Assembly (NCBI RefSeq): GCF_025370875.1
Contig: NZ_JAMXFD010000021.1
Span: forward strand, 1-64,000
Source: Laspinema palackyanum D2c
Lineage (GTDB): Bacteria; Cyanobacteriota; Cyanobacteriia; Cyanobacteriales; Laspinemataceae
Length of the DNA stretch: 64,000 bases
Direction: 5' to 3'
Under the pieces are notes generated by a model, which was not told the DNA's origin, made no database searches, and saw only the letters and a program-made list of their open reading frames with translations. The position numbers and the translations under genes are program-made. Below, in pieces: positions 1-7,808 of this stretch; the stretch's first letter is position 1; each line of letters begins with the position of its first letter.

Positions 1-41
1 TCTTTTGTTTTTTTGTCATCAAAATCCAATTTAATTGCCAT
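1..41 (-). other. 5' end of a possible downstream reading frame, cut by window edge
   Basis: An ATG read leftwards from position 41 opens a frame that stays open to the window edge and begins MAIKLDFDDKKTK. The same frame is already open upstream, inside the end of the methyltransferase gene. It could be a separate downstream gene (for example a second methyltransferase subunit or a restriction enzyme), or the frame-shifted continuation of the methyltransferase. Only about 13 codons are visible, so no family can be named. Confidence 0.25.
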
Positions 42-54
42 CTTTTTTACTTTT

Positions 55-591
55 TTAAAAATGAGCGAACCGTAAGTAATCACTGGCAGTCAGAATTTCC
101 CATTCAACTTGGTAATCTAAGGCTTTTAAGCTGCTGATAATTTGTTCAAAATAGGCTTTGTTGCGAAATCGCATTCCTGGCACATTTTCAAAAATGGCGA
201 TCGCCGGTTGATGGCGTTCTACTGCATTGATAAAAATCGGAAATCCATCTCGACTGTCTTTAACACCCTGCTGATTTCCACCGACACTAAAAGGTTGACA
301 AGGAGGACCCCCAATAATGACCGATGCGCCTTCAACTAATTCACTCTCAGGGGTTAACAGAACCCTGTGACAAACAGAATTGAGATTTTTCCGATAAGTC
401 ATACAAGCATCGGAGTCCATTTCATATCCAATGGTTCTAAATCCGACGGCTTCAAATCCTAATGCAAATCCCCCACAACCGGCAAATAGGTCAATCACCA
501 ATGGTTGAACGCTGGAAGAGGAAATTGGTTTAAGTTCAGCATTCAGAAACTCAAGATAAGGGATTTTTGGGGGGTTTTGGTCACGGATCAT
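55..591 (-). CDS. C5 cytosine DNA methyltransferase, N-terminal catalytic half only (truncated or split)
   Basis: The protein transfers a methyl group from S-adenosylmethionine to C5 of cytosine in DNA, usually as part of a restriction-modification system. Visible family motifs in order are motif I (DLFAGCGGF, residues about 34-42, SAM binding), motif IV (GGPPCQPFS, about 95-103, with the catalytic Cys) and motif VI (ENVPG, about 136-140). It ends at ASDYLRFAHF, exactly where family members continue with the motif VIII region and then the target-recognition domain and motifs IX-X, which are missing. At 178 residues it is about half the usual 300-400. A +1 shift near position 70 would give DYG and an open frame through the window start. 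It may be a frameshifted pseudogene or a naturally split enzyme, as is known for M.AquI of a marine Synechococcus. Family assignment is secure; activity is doubtful. Confidence 0.8.
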   Translation of the reverse strand: MIRDQNPPKIPYLEFLNAELKPISSSSVQPLVIDLFAGCGGFALGFEAVGFRTIGYEMDSDACMTYRKNLNSVCHRVLLTPESELVEGASVIIGGPPCQPFSVGGNQQGVKDSRDGFPIFINAVERHQPAIAIFENVPGMRFRNKAYFEQIISSLKALDYQVEWEILTASDYLRFAHF

Positions 592-621
592 AATTTTTAG
601 ATGAAAAAATATTGAGAATAA

Positions 622-840
622 TCATTGGGTTGCTTCCCAAAGTTCATCAATAGGAGAAATGAGGTCATCTTCAAACAGCACGCTTCCTTTGAGGGGATTT
701 GTTTCAAGTTGTGGCGAAGTGCTTTCGATGTCTTCTAAAACGATGACGCGGATGATTTTACCTTCCCACTGCTGGGAGTATTCCGACGGAAGGCTAATGA
801 TTCCGTTTTGGAGAATGGTTTTAAATTCAAACGCTTGCAT
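622..840 (-). CDS. Small antitoxin-like protein (orphan)
   Basis: This 72-residue acidic protein begins MQAFEFKTILQNGIISLP and has a basic/hydrophobic N-terminal half that looks like a short beta-rich DNA-binding fold. The acidic tail, GSVLFEDDLISPIDELWEA, resembles toxin-binding tails of small VapB/AbrB-type antitoxins common in cyanobacteria. No PIN or RelE toxin lies directly downstream: the next gene on this strand is the methyltransferase fragment, 30 bases away. It could therefore be an orphan antitoxin, or could regulate the neighbouring accessory genes. The assignment rests on overall resemblance rather than on a diagnostic motif. Confidence 0.55.
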   Translation of the reverse strand: MQAFEFKTILQNGIISLPSEYSQQWEGKIIRVIVLEDIESTSPQLETNPLKGSVLFEDDLISPIDELWEATQ

Positions 841-911
841 GGGTTAAGGGGAGTAAGGGGTATTTTTATTCTAAGCAACCTGGTGGTTTTTTTTCTTCAA
901 AATTTTCAATA

Positions 912-1268
912 TCAATCAGGGATTCTATCTCGCGAGGCATAGATAACCTGTGCAGATTCCAGTATCTGTTGACGGCGTAGCCAGTTTTCGCTTTTGGCGA
1001 TCGCAGTTTTTACAATTAAGTCAACTTCCCGACCAAAAAGGGTTTCTAACTCCTGACGCATTTGAATCGTTTCGGATAAACCCCGCTGAAATTGCGGGTC
1101 AAACGTGACCAGCACATCAATGTCACTATCAGGGCGAAAATCATCGCGTAAAACCGAGCCAAATAGGGCAAATTCTGTGATGTGCCAGCGTTGGCAAAAC
1201 TCTTCAATTTGGGCGAATGGCAGTTCGAGATGGTGGTTAATTGCGTTCATCATTAACAGCGGAATCAT
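912..1268 (-). CDS. Minimal nucleotidyltransferase (MNT/MazE-like NTase-fold protein)
   Basis: This is a small nucleotidyltransferase-fold protein of the MNT group, which usually acts as the antitoxin of HEPN/MNT modules by AMP-ylating the HEPN RNase. The signature is clear: GSVLRDDFRPDSDIDVLV (about residues 37-54) gives the G-S motif and the Asp-x-Asp metal pair, and a third acidic position follows in REVDLIV (about 80-86). The start is uncertain because three ATGs lie close together at 1268, 1253 and 1250; the later ones give a more typical N terminus. A HEPN partner would be expected directly adjacent, but neither neighbour is one, so it appears orphaned. Biochemical role is inferred from the family. 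Confidence 0.8.
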   Translation of the reverse strand: MIPLLMMNAINHHLELPFAQIEEFCQRWHITEFALFGSVLRDDFRPDSDIDVLVTFDPQFQRGLSETIQMRQELETLFGREVDLIVKTAIAKSENWLRRQQILESAQVIYASRDRIPD

Positions 1269-1356
1269 TGACCCGGTGCAGGGGTTAGAGATCGCCTCTG
1301 ATTCCCCTGGCCAAATAGCAGGCGATCGCCTCCTTGATGATCATGGCCATGTCCTG

Positions 1357-2499
1357 TTAAATTAAAATCCTTTCGGGGAGGGTATTGTTTTTAACTCCCA
1401 TCTCCCTCGAATGAAAAGAGTCCTTTAAATCATTCATCCAATTGATGGGGATTTTACCCTCATCCTGTAAGCGACCTACGACAATTCCCGGATGAATGCC
1501 CAGATTTTTAGCCAAAATAATAATCTGCTCCTTAGAGCGCAATTGGGTTAATTCTACCTCAAACTCTGGCGGAATTAAAAATTTTCTTGCCCATTCATCA
1601 GATTCAGTTTCCTGTTTTGATAAAAGGCGGTTTTCTTCATCCCAGTTATCCAAAAAAATCTCCTTTTTTCCATGTAGGAGAATGTGGGCCGCTTCATGAA
1701 AAAAGCTAAACCAAAAGCGATCGCTCTGTTTCCCATCGAGAGAAAGCTGAATCAATGCCTTATGAGAATTCAGCCAGCGCGCTGCTCCACTCGTCTGCGA
1801 TCGGGACAATTTAGGAACAAGAAAGAATACCACTCCGGCATTCTGACACAACTGCTGCATCTGAGGTAAAAATTCTGCTGGAGACAGGACAGTGAGTTCC
1901 CGAATGGCTCGAAGCGATGTTTCAAATTTCCCTGAGTTGTACTTCTGAGTATTGAATTTTTCGGCTTCAATTTCGCCTAAGCGTAACCATGCCAAAATTG
2001 CTCCCACATCACGGGGCTGGGCTTGAATCGGACGAAAAGCCGCCTCTTTAATCCCATAGTAGTTTCGCCATTCTTGGGGTGAAGCTACCCTAAAAAAACG
2101 GAGCATTTCTTGAACAAGATTCGGCTGGTTTTTGGCATCGCTATCCTGTTTTGGAATGATTCCTTGAGCCATTAATTCCTCAACCGGCAACTCATCCAAC
2201 CAGGACACCCAGTTTCTCAAATCTTCGGCAGCGTCCTGGGGTACTAATTTGGCACGATACTGGGCTTCCCGAGTCAACCAAAACCTGGCACTACTGCCGA
2301 GGACAGTTTCTAATTTAAGTGCTGTTTGCTCAGTAATTGGCGCTTTACCGTTAATTAATAAGCTAATATGCTTCGTCGTGTATCCGAGACGTTTTGCTAA
2401 ATCCGTCTGGGTCCACTCCCGTTCCTCAAGGATGTCTGCGATCGTGTCACCCGGTGGTGAAATCCAGTCTGGGCAAAAAGTTTGTAGATCCTCAGTCAT
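1357..2499 (-). CDS. higA: HigA-type antitoxin fused to ImmA/IrrE zinc peptidase
   Basis: This two-domain antitoxin/regulator has an XRE helix-turn-helix at about residues 15-75 (LEEREWTQTDLAKRLGYT, then ITEQTALKLETVLG), typical of HigA/VapI antitoxins. The C-terminal half has an ImmA/IrrE metallopeptidase signature, FFHEAAHILLHG near residue 270, with a downstream acidic helix (ESDEWARKFLIPPE) expected to give the third zinc ligand. Plain HigA proteins are about 100 residues; this one has 380. The ATG overlaps the toxin stop by 8 bases, so the two genes are translationally coupled. The HTH domain probably binds the repeat-rich operator upstream of the toxin. The peptidase domain may tie antitoxin turnover or partner cleavage to stress, but this is inference. 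Confidence 0.88.
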   Translation of the reverse strand: MTEDLQTFCPDWISPPGDTIADILEEREWTQTDLAKRLGYTTKHISLLINGKAPITEQTALKLETVLGSSARFWLTREAQYRAKLVPQDAAEDLRNWVSWLDELPVEELMAQGIIPKQDSDAKNQPNLVQEMLRFFRVASPQEWRNYYGIKEAAFRPIQAQPRDVGAILAWLRLGEIEAEKFNTQKYNSGKFETSLRAIRELTVLSPAEFLPQMQQLCQNAGVVFFLVPKLSRSQTSGAARWLNSHKALIQLSLDGKQSDRFWFSFFHEAAHILLHGKKEIFLDNWDEENRLLSKQETESDEWARKFLIPPEFEVELTQLRSKEQIIILAKNLGIHPGIVVGRLQDEGKIPINWMNDLKDSFHSREMGVKNNTLPERILI

Positions 2500-2821
2500 G
2501 GTAATCCCCTATCCAAACAATACAAACCTGAGTGACTTGACTCCAGTCGATGCCACCATTCTCTAGTCGAGGCACGGTTTCATGGGCTGGTTCAAATACT
2601 AAACGCTGTGGATGGACTAGATCAAGCGCAAATTGTCCAGCCCGATCGCCTTCTAAAGGATGGGGACGACCCGCCTGAAGCGCTGTCACATTACTGACTG
2701 CTATTAAATCCTCCAAACGCGCTTTTAGCTTCCGTGCCATGTTATTTCCTAATTTGCGCTTGGCGACCTTTTCCTGCTGGCATAGCTCTTTTAATTTGTT
2801 ATCTCTAAAGCTAATTTCCAT
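2492..2821 (-). CDS. higB: HigB/RelE-family toxin
   Basis: This is a RelE/HigB-superfamily toxin, a family of ribosome-dependent mRNA endonucleases. At 109 residues it has the usual length. It shows the N-terminal helical pair (RDNKLKELCQQ, then KARLEDLIAVSN) and the typical beta core ending GDRAGQFALDLVHPQRLVFEP. It is the first gene of the operon and its stop overlaps the antitoxin-peptidase gene by 8 bases, the toxin-first order characteristic of higBA. Candidate operator repeats lie immediately upstream. Likely neutralised by the HigA-like HTH partner. Assignment is strong from sequence and context; the target specificity is unknown. Confidence 0.85.
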   Translation of the reverse strand: MEISFRDNKLKELCQQEKVAKRKLGNNMARKLKARLEDLIAVSNVTALQAGRPHPLEGDRAGQFALDLVHPQRLVFEPAHETVPRLENGGIDWSQVTQVCIVWIGDYHD

Positions 2822-2826
2822 TGGTT

Positions 2827-2876
2827 TTTACAAATATAGTTTACCATAATTGGAAAAAGTTTACCACATTTGTAAA
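2827..2876. promoter_or_regulatory. Candidate higBA operator: four TTTACMA units
   Basis: An inverted pair TTTACAAAT (2827-2835) and ATTTGTAAA (2868-2876) encloses two direct copies of AGTTTACCA (2838-2846 and 2858-2866) spaced exactly 20 bases, about two helical turns. The array begins 5 bases upstream of the toxin start. This fits autoregulatory operators of HTH antitoxins and is a direct sequence observation; binding is inferred. Confidence 0.6.
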
Positions 2877-2973
2877 GTATCGAAATGGGCTTTTGCGGGG
2901 TCATATTTCCACCGGACTCGATCTGGCCAGAGCGATCGCTCAACGTCTTGTTGTCGCCTCGATAGTAGTTAAG

Positions 2974-3019
2974 GCCCGATCGCTCTATCGCCTCGATGCC
3001 CGATCGCTCTATCGCCTCG
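2974..3019. repeat. 22-bp HIP1-containing direct repeat, two copies
   Basis: A 22-base unit starting GCCCGATCGCTCTATCGCC occurs at 2974-2995 and again at 2998-3019. A related CGATCGC block lies just before. The second copy overlaps the 3' end of the SGNH protein gene, so its last codons may have been reshaped by repeat expansion. Confidence 0.7.
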
Positions 3020-4301
3020 CTCTCCCCCAGGGAATGGTGGGGTCGGCGGCGAGTTCGACGGCGACGGAAAAAGCGCCGTAGCGGTTGAGGTGACTGGGGT
3101 CTGCAAAGTAATTATCTTGGGTGGGCCAGAGTTGTCCGAGGTCTCGGAAGATAAAGCCTCGTTGAGTCGCCATCCGTTGCATTTGAGTCCGGAATTGTTG
3201 TTCTGAAGAACTTCTCACAGCGTCGAGGTAATCGCTATTTAAGGGGAGATTAACGACAACGAGGGGGATTTGTTGGCTGTTGGTAAATTGCGCGATCGCC
3301 TCTAATGCGCGGGTCTGTGCTCCCTGCAAGCTAAATGCGGCATAATCTCCATCATATTGTCCCGATACTCGCGGATGTTTCTGATAGTAAGTCTCGGGAT
3401 TATAGCGATCGCTCACGGGAACGAACCCCCTGGGTTGCATTTGGTTGGGGGTCTGTTGGGCAGTCAGGGCTTCCATTGTCGGTAGGGGGGGTCTCCCAGT
3501 GCCGGGGGTGGGTGCGCTGGGTCTGGGGTTGTTGCGCCTCTCTCCCGGGTCCCCCCGTCGCATCCACATCGCCTGTTGTGCCTCCTCATTGTAGGTGGCG
3601 GCAATTTCTTCTCGGACCTGACTAAACCAGACATTCATCGCTTGATAGGTGGTGGCAAGGGCTTCTCGGGGGTCATCATGGGTGGTGAGTGGGGGGGGCG
3701 GGTCTATTTTAGGGAAGGCCCCCGGGACTGCACTTTGCCGTCTTCTAGTCGGTCCGGTTCTGGTGGGGGTGGATGACCCTTGGGTTTGCAGGGGGCGGAC
3801 GCCACTGGAGAGGCGGCGAAACCCTTCGGATTCGAGAATCGCTTGATAGGTGCGATCGGGACGACCATTGTTAAAAGCTCTTACGCCATCAGCCCAAATA
3901 ATTAGTTTGGGGAGTTGATCCGGAGTCAAAATTCTCCGTAATAGGAGCTCAATGACTTGGGCCGTGGCCCCATTGATGCTAAAGTTATAAATTCTCAGTC
4001 CCGGATGTCCATAATGGGCTAAGGCGAGTTCTAAGGCGAGGGGGTCTACGCCTTGTAAGGCGCGGGAACTGCCGACGATTAAGATATCTGGAGGTCCGGA
4101 TTGGTTCAACTGCTGCTGATAGCGGATCAGTTGTTCGTCGAGTCGCTGACTGTTAAAGGAGGGGAACGGCTGGGACTGGGATCCTCGGGCGTTGACGGCC
4201 CCCTGGGCGATCGCCGGAGGAATCCACAGGGTTTGAGTTACTGCTGGGAATGCGATCGCCAGGGATAACAGTCTCAAAGTCACAAACGCGCGTCTTTTCA
4301 T
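3009..4301 (-). CDS. Exported SGNH/GDSL-like hydrolase-fold protein
   Basis: This 430-residue protein has an N-terminal export signal (MKRRAFVTLRLLSLAIAF, cleavage probably after AIA near residue 32). The mature part opens an SGNH-type fold: block I is DILIVGSSRALQGVDP (about 73-88), with Ser in the GSSR context seen in DltD and alginate acetylation-related proteins. Near the C terminus DPSHLNRYGA supplies the block V Asp-x-x-His pair. A Pro/Arg-rich insert of low complexity (about 165-270) separates them. Probable role is esterase or acyl transferase on an envelope or exopolysaccharide substrate; this is inference. It stands alone, with an RNA-rich intergenic region on its upstream side. Confidence 0.65.
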   Translation of the reverse strand: MKRRAFVTLRLLSLAIAFPAVTQTLWIPPAIAQGAVNARGSQSQPFPSFNSQRLDEQLIRYQQQLNQSGPPDILIVGSSRALQGVDPLALELALAHYGHPGLRIYNFSINGATAQVIELLLRRILTPDQLPKLIIWADGVRAFNNGRPDRTYQAILESEGFRRLSSGVRPLQTQGSSTPTRTGPTRRRQSAVPGAFPKIDPPPPLTTHDDPREALATTYQAMNVWFSQVREEIAATYNEEAQQAMWMRRGDPGERRNNPRPSAPTPGTGRPPLPTMEALTAQQTPNQMQPRGFVPVSDRYNPETYYQKHPRVSGQYDGDYAAFSLQGAQTRALEAIAQFTNSQQIPLVVVNLPLNSDYLDAVRSSSEQQFRTQMQRMATQRGFIFRDLGQLWPTQDNYFADPSHLNRYGAFSVAVELAADPTIPWGRARR

Positions 4302-4640
4302 ATAGCTAATTTGTTATGGGGGCGAGTCATTACAGGAAGGCAATCCTCTTGAACAGTTTAGCCAGTTCCGGAGCGCTCCTTGCTTGTCTGCCTGGGACGG
4401 TTTTTTGCTCCGTTGAAGTTTCCGGGTCCATTAAGCGTAAGCGATCGCCCTTCTCCAACTTCGGCTGAGATCCGGGAAATCATTTTAGCTCAAATCAGGG
4501 GTTGATACTGTTACAATCCAAGCAGGCTCTCGGTCACCGGAACCCACAGAGGAAGTGGGGGGGAAGCGGATAATTCCCGGACTCCAGATGATGCAGGAGG
4601 GAGACTCGGTTTGGATCTAGCCCCGAAAATGGGGACCCCA
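4302..4640. other. Intergenic region without recognised gene
   Basis: This stretch separates the SGNH gene from the tandem RNA units. It has a HIP1 site near 4440 and a small hairpin (CCCC then GGGG, 4621-4634) just before RNA unit 1. I see no reading frame of credible composition. It should hold the SGNH-gene promoter on the minus strand, but I cannot place the hexamers with confidence. Confidence 0.5.
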
Positions 4641-4673
4641 AAATCCCTGTAAAAAAATTTGGAAAATTTTGCA

Positions 4674-4871
4674 AATCTTCACAAGATTTTCACACCCCTG
4701 GATTATCTTGATAATCAGCTAAGGTTCTAAACCTGTTCGTAACTTCTTTCAAAGCCCCTTTAAAAACCGCTGGCTGTAGAGATACCTTTGACAAACGTTT
4801 CTTGTTAAAGGGCTAAGCCAGTTTATAAAAATAACCAATAACCAGACCCACGAGGGTCTGGTTATATTTTT
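4674..4871 (+). ncRNA. Tandem structured RNA unit 1 (candidate sRNA)
   Basis: First of three related units. It opens with a conserved block, ATCTTCAcAAGATTTTCACA, followed 15 bases later by GATAAT (possible -35/-10 pair TTCACA and GATAAT). Then comes the shared TTCAAAGC...TTTAAAAACCGCTGGCTG segment. CTGGCT (4770-4775) pairs with AGCCAG (4816-4821), and CCTTT (4785-4789) with AAAGG (4807-4811). A perfect 12-bp terminator stem (4838-4849 with 4854-4865, loop ACGA) runs into ATTTTT. Open frames here are short and not conserved between units. Function unknown. Confidence 0.65.
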
Positions 4872-4977
4872 GGAGCTAATTTTGGTCCCTGGGTGCCATC
4901 GGAGGCAGAACGGGCAGAAATCAGAACCCCCCCTTTCGGGGGTCATACCCCTCAAAAAATTTTTAGAAAATTTCTCC

Positions 4978-5176
4978 CATCTTCATAAGATATTCACATT
5001 CCTTGAATATAGTGATAATTAATAAAGGTTTTAACTTCTTTTTAACTGATTTCAAAGCTCATTTAAACTCCACTGGCTGACATTTTGTCCCGGACCCTTC
5101 TTCTTATTGTATTGAATAACCGTCAGCCGGTCTATAACATTCTCCCAGATCCCTGCGGGTCTGGGTCTATTATTTT
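4978..5176 (+). ncRNA. Tandem structured RNA unit 2 (candidate sRNA)
   Basis: This unit aligns with unit 1 over the conserved block (ATCTTCATAAGATATTCACA, then GATAAT at the same 15-base spacing) and the pre-stem segment. Its main stem is longer: CTGGCTGAC (5073-5081) pairs with GTCAGCCGG (5122-5130), including one G-U pair. The terminator stem CCCAGA-CCC (5144-5153) pairs with GGGTCTGGG (5157-5165) and is followed by TCTATTATTTT. Loop sequences differ from unit 1 while stems are kept, the pattern expected of a structured RNA. Confidence 0.65.
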
Positions 5177-5317
5177 GGAGGGGCATCCAGGTAGGGGACC
5201 CTAAATCTGAGTCCCTTTTGGGATGGAACCCTTTCGGTCTAGGGGATTGCCGCCAGAGGCAGCGACTCCCCGATGGAACCCAGAACCCCCTCAAAAAAAT
5301 TTTTTCAAAGTCAGGAA

Positions 5318-5515
5318 AATCTTCATCAGATATTCACATTGGTTGCTTATCTTGAAAACCAGCAACGGTTATTACCTTTTTTTGACTGCTTTCAATAAAG
5401 TTTTAAAAACCGCTAACTGACTGCCGATGCCTAAAGCCCTCGATTGTTTTTTAATAACTGTCAGTTAGCTGATAAAAGAAGCCCAGACTCTTAAAGGTCT
5501 GGGCTTCTGATTTGG
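5318..5515 (+). ncRNA. Tandem structured RNA unit 3 (candidate sRNA)
   Basis: The conserved block is ATCTTCATCAGATATTCACA. The -10-like position is changed to GAAAAC, so this copy may be weaker or silent. The main stem GCTAACTGAC (5412-5421) pairs perfectly with GTCAGTTAGC (5460-5469). Relative to units 1 and 2, two adjacent G-C pairs have become A-T pairs on both arms, a compensatory double change. A 12-bp terminator stem (5477-5488 with 5497-5508) closes the unit. Its T-run is weak on the plus strand and stronger on the minus strand. Confidence 0.6.
5477..5508. terminator. Bidirectional intrinsic terminator
   Basis: The perfect 12-bp stem AGAAGCCCAGAC / GTCTGGGCTTCT has a 8-base loop. On the plus strand it ends RNA unit 3. 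On the minus strand it lies 16 bases after the fructosamine kinase stop and runs into TTCTTTTATC, a reasonable terminator tail. Confidence 0.7.
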
Positions 5516-5523
5516 GGGATAAG

Positions 5524-6390
5524 TTAATGTAATAGGGTGGCGATCGCCCGATTCGCTTGGGACCCATACCCGCCCCCAAATAAATTAAAATGATTGAGGA
5601 TGTGATAAAGGTTATAAAGGGTTTTGCGCTGTTCATATCCCCCAGGCAACGGCCAAACTTCGTTGTATCCTTGATAGAAAGCCGAAGAAAATCCCCCAAA
5701 CAATTCGGTCATGGCAATATCAACTTCCCGATCGCCATAATAAGTAGCAGGGTCATAAATAGTGGGTTCCCCCCCTTGAGTCACTCCGGCATTGCCACCC
5801 CATAAATCGCCGTGGACGAGGGAGGGTTCGGGGGTATGATTAGCTAATAATTTAGGAATTGCATCCAGGAGGCGATCGCCCTCGGGAAACTGCCCCCCTT
5901 TTCGCCGCGCCAGTTGCAGTTGAAACCCGATGCGATGTTCCACCCAAAACTCGGTCCAATCTCCGGTCCAAGTATTAATCTGCGGGGTGGAACCAATGGT
6001 ATTATTTCGACTCCAGCCAAATTTACCGCAACCGGAATGTTGATGTAAAGCCGCTAATTTCCGCCCCATTTCTCGGGAGACTTCAGTATCAGCACGAGAA
6101 GCCAACTCCAGCCACTCTAAAACAATATAGGCTGAATCATTGGCAATGCCGGTACAAATCGGTTGGGGGACCCGAATGGTCTGGGTGTCCCACATTTCCT
6201 GCAATCCCAACGCCTCCGCCTCAAACATCGGCAAATCCACGGCGCGATTCAGCTTGACAAAATAGGTGCGACTGCCGCCGGTGACGCGATACCCTTGATT
6301 GATGCAACCCCCGCCCACAGAACGGCGATCGCCCAGGGCAAATTTCTCTCCAGTTACCTCAGTAATCTGTTTCGCAATGTGATCCCACAT
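5524..6390 (-). CDS. Fructosamine kinase family protein
   Basis: This 288-residue protein belongs to the fructosamine-3-kinase (FN3K/YniA) family, cytosolic ATP-dependent kinases that phosphorylate ketoamine adducts on proteins or small molecules and so start deglycation. Visible hallmarks are a Gly-rich N-terminal segment (SVGGGCINQGYRV, about 25-37), TYFVKLN with the ATP-binding Lys, the catalytic loop HGDLWGGNAG (about 190-199), and the metal-binding YDPATYYGDREVDIAM with the second Asp. Length is normal. It is followed by a bidirectional terminator shared with RNA unit 3 and is separated from leuB by a palindromic repeat, so it is probably monocistronic. The physiological substrate in cyanobacteria is not established. 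Confidence 0.9.
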   Translation of the reverse strand: MWDHIAKQITEVTGEKFALGDRRSVGGGCINQGYRVTGGSRTYFVKLNRAVDLPMFEAEALGLQEMWDTQTIRVPQPICTGIANDSAYIVLEWLELASRADTEVSREMGRKLAALHQHSGCGKFGWSRNNTIGSTPQINTWTGDWTEFWVEHRIGFQLQLARRKGGQFPEGDRLLDAIPKLLANHTPEPSLVHGDLWGGNAGVTQGGEPTIYDPATYYGDREVDIAMTELFGGFSSAFYQGYNEVWPLPGGYEQRKTLYNLYHILNHFNLFGGGYGSQANRAIATLLH

Positions 6391-6461
6391 GATTCCTTCG
6401 TTGAGTATCCCTGAATGTTCTGAAATTTGGTTTTTTAAATCCTAGCCCTGTCAAGGTGTAT

Positions 6462-6492
6462 TTGTAGGGGCCTGCGCATTGCGCCCCTACAA
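6462..6492. repeat. Palindromic repeat TTGTAGGGGC...GCGCCCCTACAA
   Basis: This hairpin-forming palindrome belongs to a repeat type also present at 53568-53625. It lies downstream of leuB on the minus strand and could act as a transcription barrier, although it has no T-run. Confidence 0.7.
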
Positions 6493-6532
6493 GAAACTTC
6501 AATCTATCTATTTACAGTCGGCTGTGACGGGT

Positions 6533-7618
6533 TTATCCAGCTAAGGCTTGAAGTAATGCATCACCCATTTGGCGACATCCCACCAGTTTCATGCCTTCAG
6601 ACATGATATCTCCCGTGCGATATCCGGCATCGAGGACTTGGAGAACCGCTTGCTCAATTTTGGTTGATGCTTCCGGTTGATCTAACCCATAGCGCAACAT
6701 CATGGCTGCACTTAGAACTTGGGCGATCGGGTTGGCTTTATCCTGTCCGGCAATATCGGGCGCTGAACCGTGGACGGGTTCAAATAAACCGGGACCCGAC
6801 GACCCTAAACTCGCAGAAGGCAGCATTCCAATACTGCCTGTTAGCATGGCAGCAGCATCGGAGAGAATATCTCCAAACAGGTTGCCGGTAACAATGGTAT
6901 CGAATTGTTTGGGCCACCGGACTAATTGCATGGCGGCGTTATCGACATACAGGTGAGAGAGTTCCACATCGCTGTATTCTGCGGCGAGTTGAGTGATGCG
7001 ATCGCGCCAAAGTTGGGAGACATCCAGGACATTTGCCTTATCAACCGAACATAATTTACCCTGGCGTTTTCGGGCTGTTTCAAAGGCGACACGCCCAATG
7101 CGATCGATTTCTGATTCCGTATAGGCCATTGTATTGACCCCGCGTTTTTCTCCGGTTTCCGTCTCGAAAATGCCTTTCGGTTGACCGAAGTAAATGCCGC
7201 CAGTGAGTTCCCGGACGACCATGATATCGACGCCTTCGACGACTTCCCGCTTAAGACTGGAGGCATCTACCAGTTGGGGTAAGATGGTCGCCGGTCGTAA
7301 GTTGGCAAAGAGATTCAAACCTGCACGCAGTCCCAGTAAGCCGGTTTCCGGTCGTTGGTGGCGGGGGAGGTTATCCCATTTGTAGCCGCCGATCGCCGCG
7401 AGGAGGACAGCATCACTATCTTGGCATTGTTTGAGGGTTTCCGAGGGCAGGGGTTCTCCGGTGGCATCGATGGCGGATCCGCCGATCGCCGCTTCCGTGA
7501 AGGTAAAACTCAAGTCGAGTTGCTGTCCGACCAGGTTTAAGACGTCTACCGCGATCGCCATAATTTCAGGGCCGATGCCGTCGCCGGGAAGAAGAGTTAT
7601 GCGGTAGTTTTGGGTCAT
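6533..7618 (-). CDS. leuB: 3-isopropylmalate dehydrogenase
   Basis: This enzyme oxidises and decarboxylates 3-isopropylmalate to 2-oxoisocaproate with NAD+ in leucine biosynthesis. The 361-residue length and N terminus ([16 protein letters not shown]) are typical. [15 protein letters not shown] (substrate-binding loop), [13 protein letters not shown], and [20 protein letters not shown] (metal-binding Asp residues) are all present. [18 protein letters not shown] near residue 275 and the [14 protein letters not shown] segment complete the family pattern. The gene stands apart from other leu genes, as is common in cyanobacteria. Confidence 0.97.
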   Translation of the reverse strand: MTQNYRITLLPGDGIGPEIMAIAVDVLNLVGQQLDLSFTFTEAAIGGSAIDATGEPLPSETLKQCQDSDAVLLAAIGGYKWDNLPRHQRPETGLLGLRAGLNLFANLRPATILPQLVDASSLKREVVEGVDIMVVRELTGGIYFGQPKGIFETETGEKRGVNTMAYTESEIDRIGRVAFETARKRQGKLCSVDKANVLDVSQLWRDRITQLAAEYSDVELSHLYVDNAAMQLVRWPKQFDTIVTGNLFGDILSDAAAMLTGSIGMLPSASLGSSGPGLFEPVHGSAPDIAGQDKANPIAQVLSAAMMLRYGLDQPEASTKIEQAVLQVLDAGYRTGDIMSEGMKLVGCRQMGDALLQALAG

Positions 7619-7808
7619 AGTATGTTCTCAACCAGTGCTTGCAAATGATTCATCATATCCAAAAACTGCACCCTTTGAGACTGGAGTGAGCACATCTGGA
7701 TCGGGGGCGATCGCAATTCATTCAGAACTCAAATTTCTACCGGAGTCTTTTCATCCTAAACTGAAGGGAGCATCTCGGGTTTGATTGAGTTCGATTAGTG
7801 GATTTAAG

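Noticed and set aside
4749-5420. Open frames of 65-80 codons over the tandem RNA units
   Set aside because: They lie on both strands, are not conserved between the three units, have poor composition and cross the hairpins and terminators.
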